Shown here: positions 1-6,966 of the stretch, piece after piece | Numbering within the stretch: the first letter of the stretch is position 1 | Layout of the letters: every line of letters begins with the position of its first letter | Source of the DNA: Galbibacter pacificus | GTDB taxonomy: Bacteria > Bacteroidota > Bacteroidia > Flavobacteriales > Flavobacteriaceae | DNA length: 64,000 nt | Reading direction: 5' to 3' | NCBI RefSeq assembly: GCF_029603165.1 | Contig: NZ_JAQSVC010000006.1 | Location: 62,001 to 126,000 of the forward strand | Translations under genes and position numbers: made by a program | Notes under the pieces: generated by a model | What the model saw: the letters and a program-made list of their open reading frames with translations, nothing else | Told to the model about the DNA's origin: nothing | The model's database searches: none

Positions 1-1177
1 CGAAATAATCAATGTAGGTATTCAAATCTTTGTCGCCGCGACCAGACAAACTAATTACAACAACATCATCTTCTTTAAATTTTTTATGATTGAATATTGC
101 CAACGCATGCGAACTTTCAATGGCGGGTATAATGCCTTCGGTTTTGCACAGCTCCAATCCCGCCTTCATGGCATCGTTGTCTGTAACCGAGAAAAACTCC
201 CCGCGCCCCGATTGATACAAATGCGAATGCATGGGACCAACGCCAGGATAATCCAATCCGGCAGAAATAGAATAAGGTTCGGTAATCTGCCCGTCGTTGG
301 TTTGCATCAAAAGGGTCTTGCAACCATGAATAATACCTTCTTTTCCCAATTGCGAGGTGGCGGCACTTTCGCCCGAATGAATACCTTTTCCGGCAGCTTC
401 CACGGCAATAATGCCAACAGTGGCTTCATCCAGAAAATGGTAATAGGTACCGGCGGCATTGCTTCCGCCACCAATGCAGGCAATTACATAATCGGGGTTT
501 TCCCGGCCTTCTTTTTCTTTTAGCTGCCATTTTATTTCTTCGGAAATAATACTTTGAAAACGGGTAACCATATCAGGATACGGGTGCGGACCAATGGCAG
601 AACCAATAATGTAATGTGTGTCCACCGGATTGTTGATCCAATCGCGAATGGCTTCATTGGTAGCATCTTTCAGGGTTTTACTGCCAGAAAGTGCCGGGCG
701 GACCTCGGCGCCGAGCATTTTCATCCGTGCCACGTTGGGCGCTTGCCGCTTAATGTCTATCTCGCCCATGTACACCACGCAGTCAATTCCCATTAGTGCG
801 CAAACAGTGGCCGTTGCCACGCCATGTTGCCCAGCGCCCGTTTCGGCAATAATACGTTTTTTTCCCAAACGTTTTGCCAATAAAATCTGACCAATAGTGT
901 TGTTTATTTTATGCGCTCCCGTATGGTTGAGGTCCTCTCTCTTTAAATATATTTTTGCCCCGTGCTTTTGCGATAACCGCTTGGCAAAATACAAAGGCGA
1001 AGGCCTCCCGACATAATCTTTTAAAAGTTGGTTGAATTCTTCTTTAAAAGAATCTTCACCCATAATGGCAAGATATTGTTGCCGCAATTCTTCTACGTTG
1101 GGGTACAGCATCTCTGGGATGTAAGCACCCCCAAAGTCGCCATAATATCCTTTTTTGTTTACGTTGTATGTGTTCAT
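1..1177 (-). CDS. trpB: Tryptophan synthase beta subunit (3' end cut by window)
   Basis: TrpB condenses indole with L-serine to make tryptophan, using pyridoxal phosphate, in a cytoplasmic alpha2-beta2 complex with TrpA. The frame is open from the ATG at 1177 to the window edge (392 codons), close to the usual 390-400, so only the last residues and stop are missing. Visible motifs are the N-terminal [10 protein letters not shown], the PLP-binding lysine in HTGAHKINN (about residue 90), the glycine-rich phosphate loop GGGSNAAGT and the C-terminal LSGRGDKD. It follows trpF in the minus-strand trp operon; trpA is expected just outside the window. A ~105-bp repeat fills the gap upstream of its start. 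Confidence 0.97.
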   Translation of the reverse strand, partial: MNTYNVNKKGYYGDFGGAYIPEMLYPNVEELRQQYLAIMGEDSFKEEFNQLLKDYVGRPSPLYFAKRLSQKHGAKIYLKREDLNHTGAHKINNTIGQILLAKRLGKKRIIAETGAGQHGVATATVCALMGIDCVVYMGEIDIKRQAPNVARMKMLGAEVRPALSGSKTLKDATNEAIRDWINNPVDTHYIIGSAIGPHPYPDMVTRFQSIISEEIKWQLKEKEGRENPDYVIACIGGGSNAAGTYYHFLDEATVGIIAVEAAGKGIHSGESAATSQLGKEGIIHGCKTLLMQTNDGQITEPYSISAGLDYPGVGPMHSHLYQSGRGEFFSVTDNDAMKAGLELCKTEGIIPAIESSHALAIFNHKKFKEDDVVVISLSGRGDKDLNTYIDYF

Positions 1178-1180
1178 TTT

Positions 1181-1286
1181 AGTTTATAAAGTTGAAAGTT
1201 TGTACGGTTTTAAAGTTAAAGAGTTAAAGAGTGAATGAGGAAAGGTTGTTCAATTCACAAATAACAGTTATCAATTAACAATTATC
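1181..1286. repeat. Direct repeat copy A (trpF-trpB gap)
   Basis: About 105 bp here match 2808-2913 with only about half a dozen mismatches. The core reads AAAGTTAAAGAGTTAAA, then GGTTGTTCAATTCACAA and CAGTTATCAATTAACAATTA. Each copy lies immediately upstream of a trp gene start on the minus strand (trpB here, trpC for copy B). The TTATCAATTAACAATTA tail also resembles sequence near 47430-47460. Confidence 0.85.
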
Positions 1287-1288
1287 AA

Positions 1289-1948
1289 TTAACGCTTACC
1301 CCTTATCCCTCTATATTCCATAACAAATTCATTTAATAATTCAATGTTTTTCAATCCGGGTTCCAATTCAAATTTACTGTTTACGTCAATAGCATGAATG
1401 GGAAGTTTAGGATCTATATTTTTAATTTTTTCAATATGTTCCGGGCCAATGCCACCACTTAAAAAGAATGGTTTTTTAGATGGATAATCTTTCAATATTT
1501 CCCAGTTAAATGCATAGCCGTTTCCGCCGGGGAGTTTTCCTTTGGTGTCGAATAAATAGAAATCGACAATGTTTTCATACGGATCTAAAATTGAAAAATC
1601 GAATTCGTCTTTAATAGAAAACACTTTAATAATGAGATACTTCGGAAGCTGTTCTTTAAGTTCTTTACAATAATCAACCGATTCACTTCCATGTAATTGC
1701 ACACCATTTAATTGATGCTTTTGTACTTTCTCGGCAATAAATTTAATAGTGGCATCTACAAAAACACCTATTTTTTGAATGCTTTTTGGTAGTTCTGGAA
1801 CAATACCATTGTTAAAACGAGTCGATTTTTCATAAAAAATAAAGCCGAGATAATCCGGTTGCAATGCTGCAACAGCTTTAATATTATCTTGGTATTTCAT
1901 TCCGCAGATTTTTAATCTCCCTCTCAATCCTTTTTCCTCGTTTTTCAT
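1289..1948 (-). CDS. trpF: Phosphoribosylanthranilate isomerase
   Basis: TrpF performs the Amadori rearrangement of N-(5-phosphoribosyl)anthranilate to CdRP, the step between TrpD and TrpC. The 219-residue protein is a single (beta/alpha)8 barrel of normal family length. It shows the opening strand LKICGMK with the catalytic cysteine, LGFIFYEKSTR, GVQLHGSE, the catalytic-aspartate strand FLFDTKGKLPGG, and the phosphate-binding end FFLSGGIGPEH and AIDVNSKFE. The first ten residues before the barrel are not conserved, so the exact start is uncertain. It is a stand-alone gene, not fused to trpC as in enterobacteria, and lies 36 bp downstream of trpC. Confidence 0.96.
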   Translation of the reverse strand: MKNEEKGLRGRLKICGMKYQDNIKAVAALQPDYLGFIFYEKSTRFNNGIVPELPKSIQKIGVFVDATIKFIAEKVQKHQLNGVQLHGSESVDYCKELKEQLPKYLIIKVFSIKDEFDFSILDPYENIVDFYLFDTKGKLPGGNGYAFNWEILKDYPSKKPFFLSGGIGPEHIEKIKNIDPKLPIHAIDVNSKFELEPGLKNIELLNEFVMEYRGIRGKR

Positions 1949-1984
1949 ATTAAAATCATTTCTTTCATTTATTAATAGGGAAAA

Positions 1985-2800
1985 TTAAATAATTCCCCTT
2001 TCCTTTGGAGAGGGGTTAGGCGAGAGGCTTTTTATAAAATCACGTGCGCTTTCCCCAGGGTTATCGGTCTTCATAAAGTTTTCGCCTATTAAAAAGCCCT
2101 TGTAACCAAATTGTTGTAATTCTTTAATAGCTTCGATATTGCTGATGCCACTTTCGGATACTTTTACAAAATCGTTGGGGATTTTTCCCGATAACGACTT
2201 ACTAATATCCAAACCCACCTCAAAAGTTTTTAAGTTTCTGTTGTTTACGCCCAGCATGTCCAAACTTGGCATAAGTGATTTGTTGAGCTCTTCTTCATTA
2301 TGCACTTCAAGTAGCACATCCAAACCTATGCTTTTGGCAGTTTCTGATAAAATTTTAATTTCCTCCCGCTCTAAAATGGCGGCAATTAAAAGAATAACAT
2401 CGGCACCATGGGCTTTGGCTTCTATAATTTGATAGGTGTCAATAATAAATTCTTTACGCAATAAAGGCATGTCAACAGAAGCCCTTGCAAGTAACAGATC
2501 GTCTAACGAACCGCCAAAATATTTTCCATCGGTAAGCACCGACATTCCACAAACGCCTGCATTCTCGTAACCAATGGCAACATCTTGCACATTAAGCGAT
2601 TGGTTGATAACCGATTTGGAGGGCGAGCGCCGTTTATGTTCGGCAATAATTCCCGTTTGACTTACTTTTAATTTATTGGACAACGAAATGCTGTTGCGGT
2701 TAAAAAGCACACTGTTTTCCAGTTGTGAAACCGGAACAATACTTTTTTTAAGGGCAACTTCCTTACGTTTATCGGCCACTATTTTATCTAGAATGTTCAT
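1985..2800 (-). CDS. trpC: Indole-3-glycerol phosphate synthase
   Basis: TrpC closes the ring of CdRP to indole-3-glycerol phosphate with loss of CO2 and water. The 271-residue barrel shows the N-terminal ILDKIVADKRKEV, the catalytic lysine segments AEHKRRSPSKS and LLRKEFIID, the strand LGVNNRNLKTFEV, and the phosphate site SESGI and FLIGENFMK. The barrel should end near residue 257. The last ~14 residues (SLSPNPSPKERGII) are encoded by a palindromic repeat at 1991-2031 and are not part of the fold. It sits between trpD and trpF, with a 124-bp gap to trpD filled by direct repeat B. Confidence 0.96.
   Translation of the reverse strand: MNILDKIVADKRKEVALKKSIVPVSQLENSVLFNRNSISLSNKLKVSQTGIIAEHKRRSPSKSVINQSLNVQDVAIGYENAGVCGMSVLTDGKYFGGSLDDLLLARASVDMPLLRKEFIIDTYQIIEAKAHGADVILLIAAILEREEIKILSETAKSIGLDVLLEVHNEEELNKSLMPSLDMLGVNNRNLKTFEVGLDISKSLSGKIPNDFVKVSESGISNIEAIKELQQFGYKGFLIGENFMKTDNPGESARDFIKSLSPNPSPKERGII
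1991..2031. repeat. Palindromic repeat forming the trpC C-terminus
   Basis: A GC-rich imperfect palindrome (CCCCTTTCCTTTGGAGAGGGG core) supplies the final codons and stop region of trpC. On the coding strand it reads SPNPSPKERG. Related GC-rich CCTTTGGAGAGGGG-type palindromes occur in trpE (6441-6482) and trpG (4946-4970). I know such motifs as common dispersed sequences in Flavobacteriia; the mobility mechanism is inferred, not seen. Confidence 0.75.
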
Positions 2801-2807
2801 TTTTTTT

Positions 2808-2913
2808 AGTTTGTAAAGTTTAAAGTTTGTAAGGTTTTAAAGTTAAAGAGTTAAAAAGTGAATGAGTAAAGGTTGTTCAATTCACAAATAACAGTTATCA
2901 ATTAACAATTAAC
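2808..2913. repeat. Direct repeat copy B (trpD-trpC gap)
   Basis: This is the second copy of the ~105-bp direct repeat described at 1181-1286, in the same orientation. The two copies bracket trpC and trpF, so recombination between them would delete both genes. No gene, terminator or promoter is evident inside. Confidence 0.85.
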
Positions 2914-2924
2914 TATTTCCCTAA

Positions 2925-3920
2925 TCACTTATCCCCAATCCCTTTTAATTTTTTAAACGCTTCCAATCCCTTACCGGATAGCAACGATTCTTTGGCAAGC
3001 TCAAAACCTTCTTTGGGGCTTAATTCTTTTACCGTTGCAATGGCCATACCTGCATTGGCGCATACAACATTGTTTTGAGCCTCGGTTCCTTTTCCGCTTA
3101 ATACATCCATGAATATTTTTGCAGAAGCTTCAATGGTGCCCCCACCCGAAATAGCTGCTTCGGTATGTTCCCTTGCCCCAAAATCTTCGCCGCTAAGCAT
3201 TTGCTCGGTATTGTTCCTAATGGCTTTTGCGGGACCGGTAAGCGAAATTTCATCGTAACCATCCAATGCATGTAAGATGGTATAGTTTTTATCGGTGTTT
3301 TGATAGAGATAACCATACATTCGAGCCAATTCTAAATTAAATACCCCCACCATTTGGTTTTTTGGAAACGCGGGGTTTACCATGGGCCCCAACATATTGA
3401 AAAAGGTTTTTACCGCCAATTCCTTACGGATGGGAGCTACATTTTTCATGGCAGGGTGGAAGAGGGGCGCATGTAAAATACATATTCCCGCTTCGTCGAT
3501 GGATCTTTTCAAGAAATCGTAATCATTTGAAAATTGAATCCCCAAATATTCCATCACGTTGCTAGAGCCACATTTGGAGGACACACCATAATTCCCATGC
3601 TTGGTTACCTGGATTCCGGCGCCCGCCGTTACAAAAGATGCCAAAGTTGATATGTTAAAAGTGTCTTTTCCGTCGCCGCCCGTTCCGCATAAGTCGATGG
3701 TATTGTAACCTTCTAATTTTACGGGGATACAAAGTTCTAACAAGGCATCACGGAAACCTTCCAGTTCTTCAATGGTGATGCTGCGCATCATATAAACGGT
3801 TAAAAAAGCCGCAATCTGACTGGTATTGTACGAACCATTGGAAATATTTACCAATACGTTTTTAGCCTCTTCTTTAGAAATGGTTTCGTGGTTTATAAGT
3901 CTGTTGAGTATTTCTTTCAT
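2925..3920 (-). CDS. trpD: Anthranilate phosphoribosyltransferase
   Basis: TrpD transfers phosphoribosyl from PRPP to anthranilate, the second step of the pathway. The 331 residues match the stand-alone family length (330-345). Key motifs are the PRPP loop DLCGTGGDGKDTFNIST (about residues 78-94), KHGNYGVSSKCGSSNVMEYLG, and the metal-binding DEISLTGP near residue 220. The helical N-terminal domain includes EGFRDALLELC. In this organism TrpD is not fused to TrpG. The gene is separated from trpG by the inserted four-helix-bundle gene and its flanking repeats, which leaves a 458-bp trpG-trpD distance inside the operon. Confidence 0.97.
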   Translation of the reverse strand: MKEILNRLINHETISKEEAKNVLVNISNGSYNTSQIAAFLTVYMMRSITIEELEGFRDALLELCIPVKLEGYNTIDLCGTGGDGKDTFNISTLASFVTAGAGIQVTKHGNYGVSSKCGSSNVMEYLGIQFSNDYDFLKRSIDEAGICILHAPLFHPAMKNVAPIRKELAVKTFFNMLGPMVNPAFPKNQMVGVFNLELARMYGYLYQNTDKNYTILHALDGYDEISLTGPAKAIRNNTEQMLSGEDFGAREHTEAAISGGGTIEASAKIFMDVLSGKGTEAQNNVVCANAGMAIATVKELSPKEGFELAKESLLSGKGLEAFKKLKGIGDK

Positions 3921-3927
3921 ATAAATA

Positions 3928-3962
3928 AGTTGGGAGACGGAAGACCGTAGCCCGAAGTTTTT
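3928..3962. repeat. Inverted flank (3' side) of four-helix gene
   Basis: The sequence contains AGTTGGGAGAC, GGAAGACCG and CGAAGTT. Its outer parts are inverted relative to AACTTCAGTCTTCCAACT at 4351-4368 on the other side of the four-helix-bundle gene. A GGAAGACCGTAG block is extra on this side. The pair looks like imperfect terminal inverted repeats around an inserted cassette. Confidence 0.55.
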
Positions 3963-3964
3963 TA

Positions 3965-4324
3965 TTAAACAATTTTCTTTTTTAAGGCGACCAGCATGTT
4001 CATGAGATCAAAACAATGATTGTATAGCGTTTTAAATTGAGAGTGTTCTATGTATTTTCTTTTATAAGATTTATGCAAACATGTAATTACTTCTGCTAAA
4101 GACCGGATTGCGTATCCCAAAAATCTTTTATACTCTGCATAGGATTGCCTAATAGAACCTTCGGCAATGTTTAAGGCAATAGAGTCTACAGCCCTTCTTA
4201 TTTGTGAAGATAAATTGTACGTCTCTTTGGAAGGAAAAGTATCAGAAGCAATATTGATTTCTTCTCCTAAATCCATTGCTTGTTGCCAAACAATTAATTT
4301 TTCAAATTTAAATTTTGTTTCCAT
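3965..4324 (-). CDS. Four-helix bundle protein (23S rRNA IVS / S23 family)
   Basis: The 119-residue helical protein belongs to the four-helix-bundle family first seen encoded in intervening sequences of 23S rRNA genes. Typical signatures are the N-terminal FEKLIVWQQAMDL, the centre LSSQIRRAVDSIALNIAEG, and YKRFLGYAIRSLAEVITCL. Its cellular function is not established. No tryptophan link is known, and it sits between trpG and trpD with inverted GGAAGAC/GAAGTT-type flanks. I infer an insertion into the operon rather than a functional Trp gene. It is in the operon's direction, so it is probably co-transcribed. Confidence 0.9.
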   Translation of the reverse strand: METKFKFEKLIVWQQAMDLGEEINIASDTFPSKETYNLSSQIRRAVDSIALNIAEGSIRQSYAEYKRFLGYAIRSLAEVITCLHKSYKRKYIEHSQFKTLYNHCFDLMNMLVALKKKIV

Positions 4325-4350
4325 TTTTAACTTTCGTTTTTCATAAATAC

Positions 4351-4368
4351 AACTTCAGTCTTCCAACT
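4351..4368. repeat. Inverted flank (5' side) of four-helix gene
   Basis: AACTTCAGTCTTCCAACT is the inverted partner of the 3928-3962 flank. It lies between the trpG stop and the four-helix-bundle start. Confidence 0.55.
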
Positions 4369-4378
4369 CCGCTTCAAG

Positions 4379-5002
4379 CTATTTGCTCAACCAGTTCTCC
4401 AAAATCTTTTTGCCTTCGGGGGTTAAAACCGATTCGGGATGGTATTGCACGCCGCAAACATCAAATTCGATATGGCGTAGCGACATTACTTGTCCGTTTG
4501 CATCATAAGAAGTAGCTTTTAAAACCTCGGGAAGTTTAGGGTCTACAACCCAACTATGATACCTGCCCACTTCGATTTCCTTTGGCAAATCTTTGTAAAT
4601 GGGGTCGTCTTCAACAATTTTTATTTTGGTGGCTACCCCGTGATATACTTCGTCAATATTAATAAGTTTCCCACCAAATACCTCGCCAATGGCCTGTTGC
4701 CCCAAGCATACGCCAAAAATGCTTTTAGTGGGGGCATATTTTTTTATGATTTCTTTTAAAAGTCCGGCCTCATCGGGAATACCGGGGCCGGGAGAAAGCA
4801 CAATTTTTTGAAAAGGCACTACTTCTTCCAGTGTTAATTGATTGTTTCTTTTTACGGTAACATCGCAACCTAAATCTTCTAAATAATGCACTAAATTATA
4901 GGTGAAACTATCGTAATTATCTATAACTAAAACTGGCTCCATCCCATCCTTCCCCGAAAGGGAAGGGGATTTATGTTGAGTTGTATTTTTTTTGATATTC
5001 AT
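4379..5002 (-). CDS. trpG: Anthranilate synthase component II (glutamine amidotransferase)
   Basis: TrpG releases ammonia from glutamine for anthranilate synthesis by TrpE; in many bacteria it also serves folate synthesis (PabA). The class-I amidotransferase triad is visible: the cysteine in FGVCLGQQAIGEVFGG, and the histidine and glutamate in GVQYHPES. The conserved core begins at VLVIDNYDSFTYNLV. The first ~20 residues of the 207 contain the repeat-encoded SPSLSGKDG, so the ATG at 4942 (residue 21) may be the ancestral start, giving 187 residues, the family norm. It follows trpE by 46 bp. Confidence 0.95.
   Translation of the reverse strand: MNIKKNTTQHKSPSLSGKDGMEPVLVIDNYDSFTYNLVHYLEDLGCDVTVKRNNQLTLEEVVPFQKIVLSPGPGIPDEAGLLKEIIKKYAPTKSIFGVCLGQQAIGEVFGGKLINIDEVYHGVATKIKIVEDDPIYKDLPKEIEVGRYHSWVVDPKLPEVLKATSYDANGQVMSLRHIEFDVCGVQYHPESVLTPEGKKILENWLSK
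4946..4970. repeat. Palindromic repeat in the trpG 5' coding region
   Basis: The palindrome ATCCTTCCCC-GAAA-GGGAAGGGGAT overlaps the first codons of trpG and is read as SPSLSGKDG. The alternative start ATG at 4942 lies just downstream of it, so the element may be either 5' UTR or a translated insertion. Confidence 0.7.
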
Positions 5003-5048
5003 GTTGATTAATTCATGTTTGATTTTATCCTTTTCTTTGAAGAGGCTT

Positions 5049-6512
5049 TTATATATCTTCTGCCATTTCCATGGCTTTGTTTAACGCTCCTAATTTATTG
5101 TATGTTTCCTGCAATTCACTTTCTGGGTTAGATTCTGATACTAATCCGGCTCCGGCTTGGTAATACAATTCGTGATTCTTGCTTAAAAAAGTACGAATCA
5201 TAATAGCGTGGTTAAAATTGCCTTCAAAATCCATAAAACCAATGGCGCCCCCGTAATAATCGCGATTGGTGACTTCGTATTTATCGATAAGCTGCATGGC
5301 CATGTGTTTTGGTGCACCGCTTAATGTTCCGGCAGGAAAAGTATCGGCAACAACTTGCATGGTCGGGATTTCCTTCTTTTTTTGTCCGGTTACTTTGGAT
5401 ACCAAATGGATAACATGCGAGAAGAATTGCACTTCGCGATAGGTTTCCACTTCTACGGTATTTCCATTCCTGCTGAGGTCGTTTCGGGCCAAATCTACCA
5501 ACATTACGTGTTCGCTGTTCTCTTTTTCGTCAACCGAGAGTTGCTTGGCCAGTTCGGCATCTTTTTCATCGTTTCCGGTACGTTTAAAAGTTCCGGCAAT
5601 GGGATGGATTTCGGCTTTGTTATCTTTTACAATTAATTGCGCTTCGGGCGAGCTGCCAAAAATTTTGAAGTTTCCATAGTCAAAATAAAATAAATACGGT
5701 GAAGGGTTGATAGAACGGAGCGCCCGGTAAACATTAAACTCATCGCCTTTGAATTTTTGCGCAAAACGCCGACTTAACACCAATTGAAAAACATCGCCAC
5801 GATGACAATGTTTTTTTGCTTTTTCTACCAGTTCCTTGTAATCGTTGTCTTTTAATTTTGATACCGGATCCCCTACTTTTGAAAAGTTGTAGGAAGCAAA
5901 GTTTTTAGACTGCAATAATTGGTGTATGTCTTCAATATTGTTATCGCAATCATAACAATGACAAAATATGTACGCTTCATTTTTAAAATGATTGATAGCG
6001 ATAATGTTTTGATAAATGGCGTAATAAATATCGGGTATCTGCAAAGAGCTTTCCTTGTTGGTAATTTCAATATCTTCAAAATAACGCACCGCATCGTAAG
6101 CTATGTAACCAAAAAGGCCGTTATTGATGAATTTGAAGCCGTTTTTATCGGTTTTAAAACGTGCAGCAAAATTTTCAATGTGTTTAGGAACGTTGGTATT
6201 GGAGGTTATTTTTGTTGAAACTTGAGCGCCATCCGGAAATTCTTCTTCAATGGTTTCATTGGCTATTTTAATTGAAGCAATGGGATTGAAACAGATATAG
6301 GAAAAACTGTTGTCGTTGGCATGATAATCGCTACTTTCCAGCAAAATACTGTTTGGATACCGGTCTCTAATTTTTAGGTAGAGACTTACCGGTGTAATGG
6401 TATCGGCAAGTATTTGTTTGTAATTGGTTTTTAAATGATAGGCCTCTCCCCCCGGCCCCCTCTCCAAAGGAGAAGAGGAGTTTGCTTGCCTGAGATTTTT
6501 ATCTTTTGTCAT
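5049..6512 (-). CDS. trpE: Anthranilate synthase component I
   Basis: TrpE converts chorismate to anthranilate with ammonia from TrpG. The chorismate-binding domain shows KAKKHCHRGDVFQLVLSRRF, PSPYLFYFDYG, GSSPEAQ, IHPIAGTFKRTG, the DLARNDL metal/substrate motif and TFPAGTLSGAPK. I chose the ATG at 6512 (487 residues). A longer frame opens with a TTG inside the attenuator terminator stem and is not credible. Residues ~11-24 (NSSSPLERGPGGEA) are encoded by a palindromic repeat, after which homology starts near YHLKTNYKQILAD. It is the first structural gene, controlled by the leader at 6556-6717. Confidence 0.96.
   Translation of the reverse strand: MTKDKNLRQANSSSPLERGPGGEAYHLKTNYKQILADTITPVSLYLKIRDRYPNSILLESSDYHANDNSFSYICFNPIASIKIANETIEEEFPDGAQVSTKITSNTNVPKHIENFAARFKTDKNGFKFINNGLFGYIAYDAVRYFEDIEITNKESSLQIPDIYYAIYQNIIAINHFKNEAYIFCHCYDCDNNIEDIHQLLQSKNFASYNFSKVGDPVSKLKDNDYKELVEKAKKHCHRGDVFQLVLSRRFAQKFKGDEFNVYRALRSINPSPYLFYFDYGNFKIFGSSPEAQLIVKDNKAEIHPIAGTFKRTGNDEKDAELAKQLSVDEKENSEHVMLVDLARNDLSRNGNTVEVETYREVQFFSHVIHLVSKVTGQKKKEIPTMQVVADTFPAGTLSGAPKHMAMQLIDKYEVTNRDYYGGAIGFMDFEGNFNHAIMIRTFLSKNHELYYQAGAGLVSESNPESELQETYNKLGALNKAMEMAEDI
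6441..6482. repeat. Palindromic repeat in the trpE N-terminus
   Basis: A GC-rich block with CCTCTCC, CCGGCCCCC and CCAAAGGAGAAG encodes SSSPLERGPGGEA in frame near the TrpE N-terminus. It shares its CCTTTGGAGAGGGG heart with the repeat at 1991-2031 and is related in style to 4946-4970. Confidence 0.75.
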
Positions 6513-6555
6513 GGCTGTTGTTTTTAACGTGTTGTAATTTTTTGATTTTTGGCAT

Positions 6556-6586
6556 AAAAAAAGGCTTGTCGTGATTGACAAGCCTT
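6556..6586 (-). terminator. trp operon attenuator (intrinsic terminator)
   Basis: On the minus strand AAGGCTTGTC-AATCAC-GACAAGCCTT forms a perfect 10-bp stem followed by a run of seven T. It lies between the Trp-rich leader peptide and trpE, so it terminates the leader rather than a gene. The loop plus the start of the 3' arm (TCACGAC) is exactly complementary to GTCGTGA, which overlaps the leader-peptide stop codon. This offers an alternative antiterminator pairing when the ribosome stalls upstream. Confidence 0.88.
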
Positions 6587-6620
6587 CTATATTTTTAAAA
6601 TATACTACAGCAATGTTACC

Positions 6621-6677
6621 TCACGACTTTTGACGTAAGTTGTACCACCACCAAGTATTTTTTTGTATTGTTCTCAT
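6621..6677 (-). CDS. trpL: trp leader peptide with three consecutive Trp codons
   Basis: A short frame encodes MRTIQKNTWWWYNLRQKS and then TGA. An in-frame ATG three codons upstream (6686) would add MQQ. Three adjacent Trp codons in an 18-residue peptide just upstream of a terminator hairpin and trpE are the hallmark of ribosome-mediated attenuation. With tryptophan scarce, the ribosome would stall on the UGG run, leaving GUCGUGA (17 nt downstream) free to pair with the terminator loop and arm. With tryptophan plentiful, the ribosome reaches the stop and covers it, so the terminator forms. The mechanism is inferred from sequence; no Shine-Dalgarno is present. Confidence 0.88.
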   Translation of the reverse strand: MRTIQKNTWWWYNLRQKS

Positions 6678-6686
6678 TTGTTGCAT

Positions 6687-6717
6687 CAAATATAGAAATC
6701 AAATTTTATTTATCAAA
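6687..6717 (-). promoter_or_regulatory. Predicted trp operon promoter
   Basis: On the minus strand TTTG (6714-6717), 19 bp, then TATATTTG (6687-6694) matches the Bacteroidota -33/-7 consensus. The predicted start is about 4-6 nt past the box, leaving only a few nucleotides before the leader-peptide ATG at 6677. Confidence 0.7.
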
Positions 6718-6783
6718 CAAAAAAATGGATTTACAACGAATTGTGGTAAAGTCGTGAGAAATTCGAATTATTTAAACATAAAA

Positions 6784-6924
6784 AAGAGGCAGTCTAAAAA
6801 GCTGTATATCCTGATGTCATGCTGAGCCTGTCGAAGCATAATTCGGTGAATGCCAACAAGTCTTCGACAAGCTCAGACTGACAAAACAAGTTTACATAGG
6901 GCTTTTTAGACAGCTGCCTCTTTT
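6784..6924. repeat. Nested palindromic repeat downstream of yceI
   Basis: Outer arms AAGAGGCAGTCTAAAAAGC (6784-6802) and GCTTTTTAGACAGCTGCCTC (6901-6920) are complementary apart from a 2-nt bulge. Inside is a second inverted pair, CTGAGCCTGTCGAAG and CTTCGACAAGCTCAG. The inner motif resembles the TGCTGAGCTTGTCGAAG sequence I know as a widespread flavobacterial repeat. The outer hairpin with its T-run could also terminate the yceI transcript or the opposite strand. Confidence 0.7.
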
Positions 6925-6966
6925 CCTTCCCGTTGCTTAACTGGTTTGGGGGTGTATTATATATGA

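Noticed and set aside
6513-6581. A longer trpE frame starting at 6581
   Set aside because: It opens with TTG inside the attenuator stem, has no homology in that part and would translate the terminator; the ATG at 6512 fits better.
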